Positions 16,017 to 24,937 of a DNA stretch of 39,123 nucleotides are shown here, piece by piece; the stretch's first letter is position 1; each line of letters opens with the position of its first letter. Both the position numbers and the translations under genes were made by a program. This DNA comes from Polaribacter vadi (lineage in GTDB: Bacteria; Bacteroidota; Bacteroidia; Flavobacteriales; Flavobacteriaceae): positions 1 through 39,123 of the forward strand of contig NZ_JAHKQL010000022.1 in the NCBI RefSeq assembly GCF_018861005.1, in the 5' to 3' direction. A model generated the notes under the pieces. It worked only from the letters and a program-made list of their open reading frames with translations, had not been told where the DNA came from and did not search any database.

Positions 16017-17429
16017 ATGGCAAAAACATTATTTGACAAAGTATGGGACTCACATGTAGTACGTAGCGTAAAAGACGGACCAGATGTGTTTTTTATAGAT
16101 CGTCATTTTATCCATGAAGTTACAAGTCCTGTAGCTTTTTTAGGATTAGAAAGTAGAGGAAACAGTGTAGTATATCCAGAACGTACATTTGCAACAGCAG
16201 ATCATAACACACCAACCATAAATCAACATTTACCTGTAGAAGATGCATTGTCTGCAAATCAGTTAGATGCTTTAGAAAAAAATTCTGAAAAACACGGAAT
16301 TTCGCATTGGGGTTTAGGAGATGTTAATAACGGAATTGTACACGTTGTTGGACCAGAAAACGGAATTACGTTACCTGGAGCAACAATTGTTTGTGGAGAT
16401 TCTCATACATCTACCCATGGTGCTTTTGGTGCTATTGCCTTTGGTATTGGTACTTCTGAAGTAGAAATGGTGTTGTCTACACAATGTATCATGCAGCCAA
16501 AACCTAAAAAAATGCGTATTAACGTAAATGGTAAATTAGGTTTAGGCGTTACTGCAAAAGATGTAGCTTTATACATTATTGCACAACAAACTACTTCTGG
16601 TGCTACTGGATATTTTGTAGAATATGCAGGAGATGTTTTTGAAGACATGACTATGGAAGGACGAATGACAGTTTGTAATTTGTCTATAGAAATGGGAGCA
16701 AGAGGTGGTATGATTGCACCAGATGCAAAAACTTTCGAATATTTAAAAGGCCGTGCTCAAACTCCTAAAGGAGCAGATTGGGACAAGGCAATGAAATATT
16801 GGGAAACTTTATATACAGAAGAAGGAGCAGAATTTGATGTAGAATTTAATTATGAAGCATCAGATATAGAACCAATGATTACTTATGGTACAAACCCAGG
16901 TATGGGAATTGGGGTAACTAAATCTATTCCTTTAGCAGAAAATGTAGAAGGTGGAGTAGATACTTATAAAAAATCTTTAGGATATATGTCTTTTAACGAA
17001 GGCGATTCTATGATTGGTAAAGAAATAGACTTTGTATTCTTAGGTTCTTGTACAAACGGACGTATAGAAGATTTTAGAGCATTTTGTTCTATTGTAGAAG
17101 GAAGACAAAAAGCAGACAATGTTACTGCTTGGTTAGTTCCAGGATCTCACAAAGTAGTAGATCAAATACAAGCTGAAGGATTAGATAAAATAATCACAGA
17201 TGCAGGTTTTGTTTTAAGAGAACCAGGTTGTTCTGCTTGTTTAGCAATGAATGATGATAAAATTCCTTCAGGAAAATTATCAGTTTCAACATCAAACAGA
17301 AACTTCGAAGGAAGACAAGGACCAGGATCTAGAACATTATTAGCATCTCCATTAGTTGCTGCAGCATCTGCAGTAGAAGGAAAAGTAACAGATCCAAGAA
17401 CAATTTTAACAGCAAATGCTAACGCTTAA
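16017..17429 (+). CDS. leuC: 3-isopropylmalate dehydratase large subunit
   Basis: 470 residues, aconitase superfamily. The three [4Fe-4S] ligands are visible: C345 in GSCTNGR and C405/C408 in [29 protein letters not shown] residues form the substrate region, and VWDSHVV and [13 protein letters not shown] lie at the N-terminus. With LeuD it isomerises 2- to 3-isopropylmalate. The same enzyme converts citramalate to erythro-3-methylmalate in the citramalate route. It is first in the cluster leuC-leuD-leuA2-leuB, 11 bases before leuD. It acts in the cytosol. Confidence 0.97.
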   Translation: MAKTLFDKVWDSHVVRSVKDGPDVFFIDRHFIHEVTSPVAFLGLESRGNSVVYPERTFATADHNTPTINQHLPVEDALSANQLDALEKNSEKHGISHWGLGDVNNGIVHVVGPENGITLPGATIVCGDSHTSTHGAFGAIAFGIGTSEVEMVLSTQCIMQPKPKKMRINVNGKLGLGVTAKDVALYIIAQQTTSGATGYFVEYAGDVFEDMTMEGRMTVCNLSIEMGARGGMIAPDAKTFEYLKGRAQTPKGADWDKAMKYWETLYTEEGAEFDVEFNYEASDIEPMITYGTNPGMGIGVTKSIPLAENVEGGVDTYKKSLGYMSFNEGDSMIGKEIDFVFLGSCTNGRIEDFRAFCSIVEGRQKADNVTAWLVPGSHKVVDQIQAEGLDKIITDAGFVLREPGCSACLAMNDDKIPSGKLSVSTSNRNFEGRQGPGSRTLLASPLVAAASAVEGKVTDPRTILTANANA

Positions 17430-17440
17430 AAAAGAATACA

Positions 17441-18040
17441 ATGGCATACGATAAATTTGACGTACTAACGAGTACTGCATATCCTTTACCTACAGAAAAT
17501 GTAGATACAGATCAAATAATTCCTGCTCGTTTCTTAAAAGCAACTGAGCGTAAAGATTTTGATATCAACTTTTTCCGTGATTGGAGATTTGAACAAGATG
17601 GAACACCAAAAGCAGATTTTCCTTTAAATAAAGAGATTTATGCAGGTTCTAAAATTTTAGTTGGAGGTAGAAACTTTGGTTCTGGTTCTTCTAGAGAACA
17701 TGCAGCTTGGTCTGTGTACGATTTTGGATTACGTTGTGTAATTTCATCAGCATTTGCAGATATCTTTAAAAATAACTGTTTAAATGTTGGGGTTTTACCT
17801 GTACAAGTTTCAGCTGAATTTGCAGATACTTTATTTGCTGCAATTATGGCAGATCCTAAAGCAGAAATTAAAGTAGATTTACCCAACCAAAGGGTAACTT
17901 TAGTTGCAACTGGGGAGTCTGAATCTTTTGTAATTAATACATACAAAAAAGACAATATGTTAAATGGTTTTGATGATATCGATTTTTTAAAAAATATCGA
18001 AAACGAAATTTCTGCATTCGCAGAAACAAGACCATTTTAA
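17441..18040 (+). CDS. leuD: 3-isopropylmalate dehydratase small subunit
   Basis: 199 residues, the usual size. NVDTDQIIPARFLKAT at the N-terminus and GRNFGSGSSREHAAW are the swivelling-domain signatures that supply catalytic Ser/Arg residues to LeuC. It forms the heterodimeric isomerase with LeuC, encoded 11 bases upstream. A 101-base gap containing a partial intergenic repeat separates it from the leuA-like gene. Confidence 0.97.
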   Translation: MAYDKFDVLTSTAYPLPTENVDTDQIIPARFLKATERKDFDINFFRDWRFEQDGTPKADFPLNKEIYAGSKILVGGRNFGSGSSREHAAWSVYDFGLRCVISSAFADIFKNNCLNVGVLPVQVSAEFADTLFAAIMADPKAEIKVDLPNQRVTLVATGESESFVINTYKKDNMLNGFDDIDFLKNIENEISAFAETRPF

Positions 18041-18060
18041 TAAAATAGTTTTCTATTAAA

Positions 18061-18104
18061 AATGTCATTCTGAGTAAAGTAATAACGAAATAGAGGAAAC
18101 TATA
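18061..18104. repeat. Partial intergenic repeat of the TGTCATTCTGAG type
   Basis: The leuD-leuA2 gap contains TGTCATTCTGAGTAAAGTAA followed by a degenerate CGAAATAGAGGAAACT tail. It resembles the TGTCATTCTGAGCGAAG...GAATCTC intergenic element that I know from many genomes. It is truncated, with no partner arm here. Confidence 0.4.
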
Positions 18105-18141
18105 AAACAATAAAAAGAATCTTTTTTTCAAGTTGATATAA

Positions 18142-19662
18142 ATGACAAAGAGAACAATAGAAATAATGGATACGACACTGCGTGATGGAGAACAAACATC
18201 AGGAGTGTCGTTTTCAGTTTCAGAGAAATTAACAATTGCCAAATTACTTTTAGAAGAACTAAAAGTAGATCGTATAGAAATTGCGTCTGCCAGAGTTTCT
18301 GAAGGTGAGTTAGAAGCTGTTAAAAAAATTACTTCTTGGGCAGATTCAGAAAACCTTTTAGATAAAATAGAAGTGTTAACTTTTGTTGATGGAGGAAAAT
18401 CTATAGATTGGATGATTGCTTCTGGTGCAAAAGTTCAGAATTTACTAACCAAAGGTTCTTTAAATCATTTAACACATCAACTTAAAAAAACACCACAACA
18501 ACATTTTGCAGATATAAAAGCAACAATTGAGTTGGCTGCAAAGCATAACATAAAAACCAATGTGTATTTAGAAGATTGGTCTAATGGAATGCGAACTTCT
18601 AAAGAATACGTTTTTGAATATTTAGATTTCTTAGTAAATCAAAATGTAGAACGAATTTTATTACCTGATACTTTAGGTGTGTTAACGCATGATGAAACTT
18701 TTAGTTTTATAAATGAAGTTCGAGAAAAATACCCAACTGCTCATTTCGATTTTCATGGTCATAATGATTACGATTTAGGAGTTGCTAATGTTATGGAGGC
18801 TGTTAAAGCAGGTGTAAATGGTTTGCATTTAACCATAAATGGGATGGGTGAACGTGCAGGAAATGCACCTATGGCTAGTGTAATTGCAGTAATTAATGAT
18901 TTTTTAGAGGATGTAAAAATCAACACTAACGAAAAAGCATTAAATAAAGTAAGTAAGTTAGTAGAAACTTTTTCTGGGTTTCGTATTCCTGTAAATAAGC
19001 CAGTAGTTGGTGCTAATGTTTTTACACAAACTGCAGGAATTCATGCAGATGGAGATAATAAAAACAATCTTTATTTTAACGATTTAATGCCAGAACGTTT
19101 TGGAAGAAAACGTAAATATGCTTTAGGTAAAACTTCAGGAAAAGCAAATATTCAGAAAAATTTACAAGATTTAGGTTTAAGTTTAAATGACGAAGAACTT
19201 AAAAAAGTTACCCAAAGAATTATAGAATTAGGAGATAAAAAAGAGGTCGTTTCTCAGGATGATTTACCATACATTATTTCTGATGTTTTAGACAGTGATA
19301 CTATAGAAAAAAGAATTGTTGTAGAAAACTATGTTTTAGGGCATGCAAAAGGAATGAAACCTTCTACAACTTTACAATTAAAAGTAGAAGGTATTCAATA
19401 CGAAGCACACGCACAAGGAGATGGACAGTTTGATGCTTTTATGAATGCTTTGCGTAAGTTATACAAAACACACAGTAAAAAAGATCTGCCAGGTTTAATA
19501 GATTATGCAGTAAGAATTCCTCCAGGAAGCCATTCTGATGCTTTATGTGAAACTATTATTACTTGGAAAGGAGAAAAGAAAGAATTTATAACTCGTGGTT
19601 TAGATTCAGATCAAACAGTATCTGCAATTAAAGCTACAGAGAAAATGTTGAATATTATATAA
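18142..19662 (+). CDS. leuA2: 2-isopropylmalate synthase-family enzyme, probably citramalate synthase (LeuA2/CimA-like)
   Basis: 506 residues. The TIM-barrel DRE-TIM domain (1-270) has TTLRDGEQTSGVSF (R14, D15) and the metal HxH in FHGHNDYD. NGMGERAGNAP, a linker (HADGDNKNNLY) and a C-terminal LeuA allosteric domain (about 370-506, DQTVSAIKATEKML) follow. From memory, Leptospira CimA uses L81, L104 and Y144 for pyruvate selectivity. The equivalents L79 (EVLTF), L102 (NLLTKG) and Y142 (NVYLEDW) are all present, as is E144. This favours citramalate synthase (pyruvate + acetyl-CoA) over isopropylmalate synthase. Automated annotation would probably say 2-isopropylmalate synthase. The C-terminal domain suggests feedback inhibition by Ile or Leu. 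Confidence 0.9.
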   Translation: MTKRTIEIMDTTLRDGEQTSGVSFSVSEKLTIAKLLLEELKVDRIEIASARVSEGELEAVKKITSWADSENLLDKIEVLTFVDGGKSIDWMIASGAKVQNLLTKGSLNHLTHQLKKTPQQHFADIKATIELAAKHNIKTNVYLEDWSNGMRTSKEYVFEYLDFLVNQNVERILLPDTLGVLTHDETFSFINEVREKYPTAHFDFHGHNDYDLGVANVMEAVKAGVNGLHLTINGMGERAGNAPMASVIAVINDFLEDVKINTNEKALNKVSKLVETFSGFRIPVNKPVVGANVFTQTAGIHADGDNKNNLYFNDLMPERFGRKRKYALGKTSGKANIQKNLQDLGLSLNDEELKKVTQRIIELGDKKEVVSQDDLPYIISDVLDSDTIEKRIVVENYVLGHAKGMKPSTTLQLKVEGIQYEAHAQGDGQFDAFMNALRKLYKTHSKKDLPGLIDYAVRIPPGSHSDALCETIITWKGEKKEFITRGLDSDQTVSAIKATEKMLNII

Positions 19663-19665
19663 AAA

Positions 19666-19757
19666 GCTATTTGCTATTAGCCTTTCGCTAAAATAAAAAT
19701 ATTAATTGAAATAAATAATTAGCTGTTTTTTAAGCAAAATTGCTAAAAGCAAACAGC
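19666..19757. repeat. Long imperfect inverted repeat between leuA2 and leuB
   Basis: The left arm GCTATTTGCTATTAGC (19666-19681) pairs with the right arm GCTAAAAGCAAACAGC (19742-19757) at 14 of 16 positions, with a 60-nt A/T-rich loop. It starts just after the leuA2 stop and ends 16 bases before the leuB ATG. It could form an intercistronic RNA hairpin, or be a copy of a flavobacterial intergenic repeat. Confidence 0.5.
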
Positions 19758-19773
19758 CAAAAGCGTAAAAACA

Positions 19774-20829
19774 ATGAAATTAAACATCGCATTATTAGCA
19801 GGAGATGGAATTGGTCCAGAAGTAATAGACCAAGCAGTAAAAGTATCTGATGCAATTGCAAAAAAATTCAATCACGAAATCAATTGGAAACCAGCTTTAA
19901 CAGGAGCTGCTGCCATTGATGTAGTTGGAGAACCTTATCCAGATGAAACACATGAAATTTGTGTAGCTTCTGATGCTGTTTTATTTGGTGCAATTGGGCA
20001 TCCAAGATTTGATAATGATCCTTCTGCAAAAGTTCGTCCAGAACAAGGATTATTAAAAATGCGTAAGAAATTAGGTTTATTTGCAAACGTAAGACCAACG
20101 TTTACGTTTCCTTCTTTGTTAGATAAATCTCCTTTAAAAAGAGAACGAATTGAAGGTACTGATTTGGTATTTTTACGTGAATTAACTGGTGGAATTTACT
20201 TTGGAGAAAAAGGTAGAAGAGATGAAGGTGAAACTGCTTTCGATAATTGTGTTTATACAAGAGATGAGGTTAAAAGATTAGCTGTAAAAGGTTTTGAACT
20301 TGCAATGACTCGTGGTAAAAAATTATGTTGTGTAGATAAAGCAAACGTTTTAGAAACATCAAGATTATGGAGAGAAACTGTACAAGCTATGGAAAAAGAT
20401 TATCCAGAAGTTGAGGTTTCTTATGAGTTTGTTGATGCTGTTGCAATGCGTTTAGTACAATGGCCAAATAGTTACGATGTTTTAATTACTGAAAACTTAT
20501 TTGGAGATATTTTAACTGATGAAGCTTCTGTAATTTCTGGTTCTATGGGATTAATGCCAAGTGCATCTTTAGGTTCTAATATTGGTTTATTTGAACCAAT
20601 TCACGGTTCTTATCCACAAGCAACAGGATTAAATATTGCAAACCCAATGGCTACAGTTTTATCTGCAGCAATGATGTTCGAAAACTTTGGTTTACAAGAA
20701 GAAGGTAAAGCAATTAGAGATGCTGTAAACAATGCTTTAGACAAAGGAATTGTTACAGAAGATTTAGCAGATGGAGGTAAAGCTTATGGAACAAAAGAAG
20801 TAGGAGATTGGTTAGCAGAAAACATCTAA
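19774..20829 (+). CDS. leuB: 3-isopropylmalate dehydrogenase
   Basis: 351 residues. LLAGDGIGPEV at the N-terminus, EQGLLKMRKKLGLFANVRP (substrate arginines), ELTGGIYFGEKG, DAVAMRLV with the catalytic lysine region (CVDKANVLETSRLW), ENLFGDILTDEAS (metal Asp) and the NAD loop EPIHGSYPQATGLNIANPMA are all present. It oxidatively decarboxylates 3-isopropylmalate. The same enzyme family handles 3-methylmalate to give 2-oxobutyrate. It is the last gene of the leu cluster and is followed by a strong bidirectional terminator. Confidence 0.97.
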   Translation: MKLNIALLAGDGIGPEVIDQAVKVSDAIAKKFNHEINWKPALTGAAAIDVVGEPYPDETHEICVASDAVLFGAIGHPRFDNDPSAKVRPEQGLLKMRKKLGLFANVRPTFTFPSLLDKSPLKRERIEGTDLVFLRELTGGIYFGEKGRRDEGETAFDNCVYTRDEVKRLAVKGFELAMTRGKKLCCVDKANVLETSRLWRETVQAMEKDYPEVEVSYEFVDAVAMRLVQWPNSYDVLITENLFGDILTDEASVISGSMGLMPSASLGSNIGLFEPIHGSYPQATGLNIANPMATVLSAAMMFENFGLQEEGKAIRDAVNNALDKGIVTEDLADGGKAYGTKEVGDWLAENI

Positions 20830-20876
20830 ACAAATAAATAAGTTCTATATTTAATTTCAAGAACTTTTTAAGTACA

Positions 20877-20910
20877 AAAAAACCAAGCAATTTAAATTGC
20901 TTGGTTTTTT
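20877..20910. terminator. Bidirectional terminator between leuB and the M28 peptidase gene
   Basis: A perfect 34-bp palindrome has arms of A6-CCAAGCAATTT and AAATTGCTTGG-T6. A-tract and T-tract flank it on both sides, so it works in both directions between convergent genes. Confidence 0.85.
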
Positions 20911-20933
20911 ATTTTTAGAAAACAAAAAGTAAA

Positions 20934-21986
20934 TTACTTTGTTTTTTCTTCTTTTTTAACTTCAGCTTTATCAGCTATAATTCTTGTATCTTTATTGGCA
21001 ACTTCCCAAGCTGTATGAAAAACCAAGCGTGTTCTATTTTCTAATAATTCATAGTTAATTTTGTCTGGTGTGTCAGAAGGTTTGTGGTAATCTGCATGCG
21101 TTCCGTTAAAATAAAATATAATCGGCACATTATGTTTTGCAAAGTTGTAATGATCTGACCTGTAGTAAAAACGATTCGGATCTTTCTCATCATTATACTT
21201 GTAATCTAAAGAAATGTTTGTGTACTTTGTATTTATTTCTTCTGATAAATTATGCAATTCTGTACTTAACTTATCAGAACCAATTAAATATACATAATTT
21301 GGATTTTCTTTATGTCTTTCATCAATTCTACCAATCATATCAATGTTTAAATCGCAAACTGTATTTGCAATAGGAAAAATTGGGTTCTCAGTATAATATT
21401 TAGAACCTAACAAGCCTTTTTCTTCACCAGTAACGTGTAAAAATAAAATAGAACGTTTTGGACCTTTACCTGCATCTGCAGCCATTTTAAAAGCTTCAGC
21501 AATTTCTAAAATAGCAACAGTTCCAGAACCATCATCATCTGCGCCATTATAAACTACTCCATCTTTAACTCCTTCGTGATCTAAGTGTGCAGAAATTACT
21601 ACAATTTCATTTGGTTTTTCTGTACCTTTTATAAAAGCCAATACATTTTCAGAATCTTTAAATTTTCCACGACGTGTATTTTTGTTAATCCATTCTGCTG
21701 GTACTTCTTGAAAATAATCATCACCTCCAATTGGTGAAACTATACCTTTATTTACATAGAAATTCTTTAAATATTCAACTGCTTTTTTCTGTCCAGGTTC
21801 TCCAGTTTCTCTTCCTTCAAATTCATCTGAAGCATAAGTAAAAAGGTGAGTTCCTAAGTCTTTGGCAGTAATAGTTTTTGCGTATTTTGCAGCTTGGTCT
21901 ACATTTGCATCGTCATTAGATGCGTCTTTACTAGAACTACATGCCATAAAAGCAATTGCACTAGCAACGTACAGTATTTTTTTCAT
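20934..21986 (-). CDS. M28-family zinc aminopeptidase, lipoprotein
   Basis: 350 residues. Lipobox AFMAC (C16) suggests membrane anchoring. The dinuclear-zinc M28 site is complete: H134 with D136 in AHLDHEG, the bridging Asp in GADDDGSG (about 150), catalytic E188 and ligand E189 in TGEEKGLLGSKYY, D216 in NIDMIGR and H301 in HADYHKPSDTPDKI. Such enzymes remove N-terminal residues from peptides outside the cytoplasm. A good promoter lies upstream at 22025-22056, and a shared terminator lies downstream. Confidence 0.93.
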   Translation of the reverse strand: MKKILYVASAIAFMACSSSKDASNDDANVDQAAKYAKTITAKDLGTHLFTYASDEFEGRETGEPGQKKAVEYLKNFYVNKGIVSPIGGDDYFQEVPAEWINKNTRRGKFKDSENVLAFIKGTEKPNEIVVISAHLDHEGVKDGVVYNGADDDGSGTVAILEIAEAFKMAADAGKGPKRSILFLHVTGEEKGLLGSKYYTENPIFPIANTVCDLNIDMIGRIDERHKENPNYVYLIGSDKLSTELHNLSEEINTKYTNISLDYKYNDEKDPNRFYYRSDHYNFAKHNVPIIFYFNGTHADYHKPSDTPDKINYELLENRTRLVFHTAWEVANKDTRIIADKAEVKKEEKTK

Positions 21987-22024
21987 CGATTAAAAAATGT
22001 GATTAATTTGAATTAAATTGTTAC

Positions 22025-22056
22025 CAAAAGTAATAAAAAGTAACAGCGAAATCAAA
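22025..22056 (-). promoter_or_regulatory. Promoter of the M28 peptidase gene
   Basis: Read on the minus strand: TTTG (22056-22053), 20 bases, TACTTTTG (22032-22025). Both elements and the spacing fit the Bacteroidota consensus TTTG-N17-23-TAnnTTTG. The box lies about 38 bases before the ATG and abuts the end of the ABC ATPase gene. Confidence 0.55.
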
Positions 22057-22057
22057 A

Positions 22058-22852
22058 TTAAGACTTGTTTATAATAAATTGCTCTAACTTTTTGTTAAAA
22101 TTAACGATGTCGTTTGGAAACAAATTATCAAAAGCTTCATTTTCTATGAGTTCTGCAGGGGTTCCTGAATGTATTTTGGAATCTGTGAATAAGACAATTT
22201 CATCAGCAAATTTAATACACAAATTTACTTCATGAGAAGATAAAATTATCGTTTTAGAAGTCTCTTTGACCAACTTTTTTAGTAAATCAAAAATTTTAAT
22301 GGTATGATGCAAATCTAAATGAGCTGTAGGTTCATCCAAAATAATAATATCAGTGTCTTGTGCTAAAGCTCTTGCAATTAGTACTCTTTGTAATTGACCA
22401 TCACTCAGTTCATAAAAAAACTTTTCTTTTAGGTGATCAATTTCTGTCTGATCAATTGCCCAGTTTATTTTTTCTAAGTCATTTTCTGAAAGTTTATCAA
22501 TCCAATTGGTGTAGGGTTGTCTTCCAAGTGCTATGAGCTCAAAAACCGTAATTTGACTTTCTGGTAAACGTTCAGTTAATACTAAGCTTAAAACTGTAGA
22601 AAGCTCTTTATTTGTAAATCTGTCATTTTTTTTTTTGTTGATAAAAACTTCGCCTTTTAAAGCTTTCTGAACTTTAGAAATTGTTCTTAATAAAGTTGAT
22701 TTACCTATACCATTTTTGCCTAAAACTGCAACCAATTTTCCTTTTTCTATTGCAATATCTATCTTAGAAGCTACAATGTTTTGCACTTTTTTATTTTGAT
22801 AACCTATGCTTAGATTTTCGGTTTTTAAGATGATATTTTTAAGATGTTTCAA
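22058..22852 (-). CDS. ABC transporter ATP-binding protein, iron-siderophore/cobalamin type
   Basis: 264 residues. Walker A is GKNGIGKS (45-52). The signature is LSDGQLQRV (149-157), with D in place of the usual second G. Walker B is DIIILDEP (168-175), followed by the D-loop AHLDLHH and switch His in LSSHEVN. It is the cytosolic motor for the FecCD permease encoded 39 bases upstream, energising uptake of ferric siderophore, haem or cobalamin. No periplasmic binding protein is adjacent. The cargo cannot be told from sequence. Confidence 0.93.
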   Translation of the reverse strand: MKHLKNIILKTENLSIGYQNKKVQNIVASKIDIAIEKGKLVAVLGKNGIGKSTLLRTISKVQKALKGEVFINKKKNDRFTNKELSTVLSLVLTERLPESQITVFELIALGRQPYTNWIDKLSENDLEKINWAIDQTEIDHLKEKFFYELSDGQLQRVLIARALAQDTDIIILDEPTAHLDLHHTIKIFDLLKKLVKETSKTIILSSHEVNLCIKFADEIVLFTDSKIHSGTPAELIENEAFDNLFPNDIVNFNKKLEQFIINKS

Positions 22853-22891
22853 AATTTAAAAGTTTCAAAGATTACTGCTATTGTAAATAGA

Positions 22892-23920
22892 TTATACATA
22901 AATCTTCTTTTTTCTAACTAACAACCAAATTACAACAGGAGCCCCAAAAAGTGATGTAATTGCATTAATGGGTAGCGTAAATTCGCTAGTTGGTAATTGA
23001 GCAATAGCATCGCAAATTAATAAAATAATAGCTCCCAAAATGGCTACAGCTGGTATTAATATTTTATGATTAGACGTTGTAAAAAACATTCTTGTAATAT
23101 GAGGTACAGCCAACCCAACAAAAGCAATAGGACCTGAAAAAGCAGTAATAACACCAGTTAATAGGCTAGTAATTAATAGGATAATATTTCTACTTTTTTT
23201 AATGTTGATGCCTAAACTTTTTGCATAATTTTCGCCCAATAAAAAACTGTTTAAAGGTTTTATGATTGTTAAAGTTGCAAGAATTCCAATACTATAAATT
23301 ATAGAAAAAATTAAAATTTCATTCCAACTTAAATTACCTAAACTACCAAAACTCCAAAATAAATATTGTTGAATTTGATCTGCCTCAGAAAAGTAAGCTA
23401 AAACACTAATAACTGCAGAAGTTAAGGAGCCAAACATTAAACCAATAATTAAAATAGACATTGTGTTTTTTACTTTATTTGCGGCAATAATTACTGCAGA
23501 TAACACTAAAAAAGCACCTAAGCTAGCAGTAATTGGCAAAGACCAATTAGATATAGAATTGGTAAATAAAAATCCTCCAAAAACAGACGAACCTAAAATT
23601 AAAATAGCAACACCTAAACTTGCTCCAGAAGAAATACCTAATACAAAAGGACCTGCTAACGGATTTCTAAATAAAGTTTGCATTAACAAACCACAAATAG
23701 ACAACCCAGAACCAACTAAAATTGCAGTTATTGCTTTTGGTAATCTAAAATTTAAAATAATTGTTGTCCAACTTTCTTTGGATGAAATACCACCTAAAAG
23801 CGTATTTAAAATATCTTTTAAAGGAATAGAAACTGAACCCAAACTAATATTTACAAAAAACAAGAATATCAGAAATACTGATAATAAGATAAAGTGTTTT
23901 GTGTAAGATTTGTTTTTCAT
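22892..23920 (-). CDS. FecCD-family ABC transporter permease
   Basis: 342 residues with about ten membrane helices. Family landmarks are RLPKAITAILVGSGLSICG near residues 60-78, QTLFRNPLAGPFVLGISSGA, FWSFGSLGNLSWNE, GENYAKSLGIN (the ATPase-coupling loop) and FVGLAVPHITRM. It is the BtuC/FhuB-type inner-membrane channel for siderophore or vitamin B12 import. It is followed by its ATPase gene and preceded 31 bases upstream by rdgB, so the three are probably co-transcribed. Confidence 0.94.
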   Translation of the reverse strand: MKNKSYTKHFILLSVFLIFLFFVNISLGSVSIPLKDILNTLLGGISSKESWTTIILNFRLPKAITAILVGSGLSICGLLMQTLFRNPLAGPFVLGISSGASLGVAILILGSSVFGGFLFTNSISNWSLPITASLGAFLVLSAVIIAANKVKNTMSILIIGLMFGSLTSAVISVLAYFSEADQIQQYLFWSFGSLGNLSWNEILIFSIIYSIGILATLTIIKPLNSFLLGENYAKSLGINIKKSRNIILLITSLLTGVITAFSGPIAFVGLAVPHITRMFFTTSNHKILIPAVAILGAIILLICDAIAQLPTSEFTLPINAITSLFGAPVVIWLLVRKKKIYV

Positions 23921-23951
23921 TTAAAACTTTTAGGTTTCATCTAATTGAAAC

Positions 23952-24533
23952 CTATTTTTTATAATCAGATAAAAAAGCGACTAATTTCTGAATTGCAATT
24001 CCTCTATGAGAAATTTTATTTTTTTCTTCAGAACTCATTTCTGCAAAAGACAACTTGTATCCTTCAGGTTTAAAAATGGGGTCGTAACCAAAACCTTTTT
24101 CGCCTTGTTTTTCGGTTAAAATATCACCTTTACAAATGCCTTCAAAAAGAAATTTTTCATCATTTAAATTTAAAGCAACAGCAGTTCTAAATTGTGCTTT
24201 TTTATTTTCTTTAGCTTGTAATTCTGATAATAATTTTTGCATATTCTTTTCAGAATTGGAAGGCTCACCAGCAAAACGTGCAGAATAAACTCCAGGTTTT
24301 CCATCTAAACTTTCTACTTCTAAACCTGTATCATCAGCAAAACAATTGAAACCAAATTTATTGGTAATATAATCTGCTTTTAATTTGGCATTGCCTTCTA
24401 AAGTTGTTTCAGTTTCATCAATTTCATCAAAACAATTTATGTCTTTTAAACTTAATAAGTCAATTGATGTTGGCAGCATTTTTTGAACTTCAGCCAATTT
24501 GTTAAGGTTGTTTGTGGCAAAAACTAATTTCAT
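23952..24533 (-). CDS. rdgB: XTP/dITP pyrophosphatase (RdgB/HAM1)
   Basis: 193 residues. [13 protein letters not shown] at the N-terminus binds the triphosphate. [50 protein letters not shown] and the final helix are the full set of ITPase blocks. It hydrolyses non-canonical purine nucleoside triphosphates (dITP, XTP) to monophosphates, keeping them out of DNA and RNA. It is first in a minus-strand run with the FecCD importer genes, an ordering with no obvious functional reason. Confidence 0.95.
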   Translation of the reverse strand: MKLVFATNNLNKLAEVQKMLPTSIDLLSLKDINCFDEIDETETTLEGNAKLKADYITNKFGFNCFADDTGLEVESLDGKPGVYSARFAGEPSNSEKNMQKLLSELQAKENKKAQFRTAVALNLNDEKFLFEGICKGDILTEKQGEKGFGYDPIFKPEGYKLSFAEMSSEEKNKISHRGIAIQKLVAFLSDYKK

Positions 24534-24870
24534 GAAGCGAAAATAATCATTTTAATGGCGTTATAGAAAAATACTTAGTCCAGTTATTTGATTACTTTTA
24601 GTAATAAGGTTATTACTTTTTTTAGTTTAAAGTTTATGTTGCGTTATTTAAAATAAAACCTGCCAGTAGTTTTGTTTAATTTAGGTTTTAGAAGTAGATT
24701 ATTTAAAATCCCCCAATCATAAATAATTAATCTTTTTCCTTTTTTACAAACATTTTAAAACTGACAGGTATATTTATGTGTATTAAGTAGATAATATGCT
24801 GTTGTCAAACATATAATAAATAAATAGATTATAGTTCGCTAAAACAGTTGCCTGTTCTTATTTTAGCTAA

Positions 24871-24900
24871 ATCAGTAAGAATTTTAAACAATCAGTAAGA
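24871..24900 (+). promoter_or_regulatory. Tandem direct repeat, candidate AraC-family operator
   Basis: ATCAGTAAGA occurs at 24871-24880 and exactly again at 24891-24900, a period of 20 bases (about two helical turns) on one face of the DNA. It lies 30 bases before the -7 box of the AraC-type gene. AraC-family proteins typically bind such direct repeats, so autoregulation is plausible. Confidence 0.45.
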
Positions 24901-24929
24901 TATATTTAAAAAAGAATAATCAATTTTAC

Positions 24930-24937
24930 TACATTTG
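24930..24937 (+). promoter_or_regulatory. Candidate -7 box (TACATTTG) of the AraC-type gene
   Basis: An exact TAnnTTTG match 22 bases before the TTG start at 24960. No -33 TTTG is visible at standard spacing, which fits a promoter that needs an activator. Confidence 0.4.

Noticed and set aside
20841..20870. Second hairpin after leuB (GTTCT ... AGAAC)
   Set aside because: Arms are only 5 bp with a long loop, and a perfect 34-bp terminator lies a few bases downstream.
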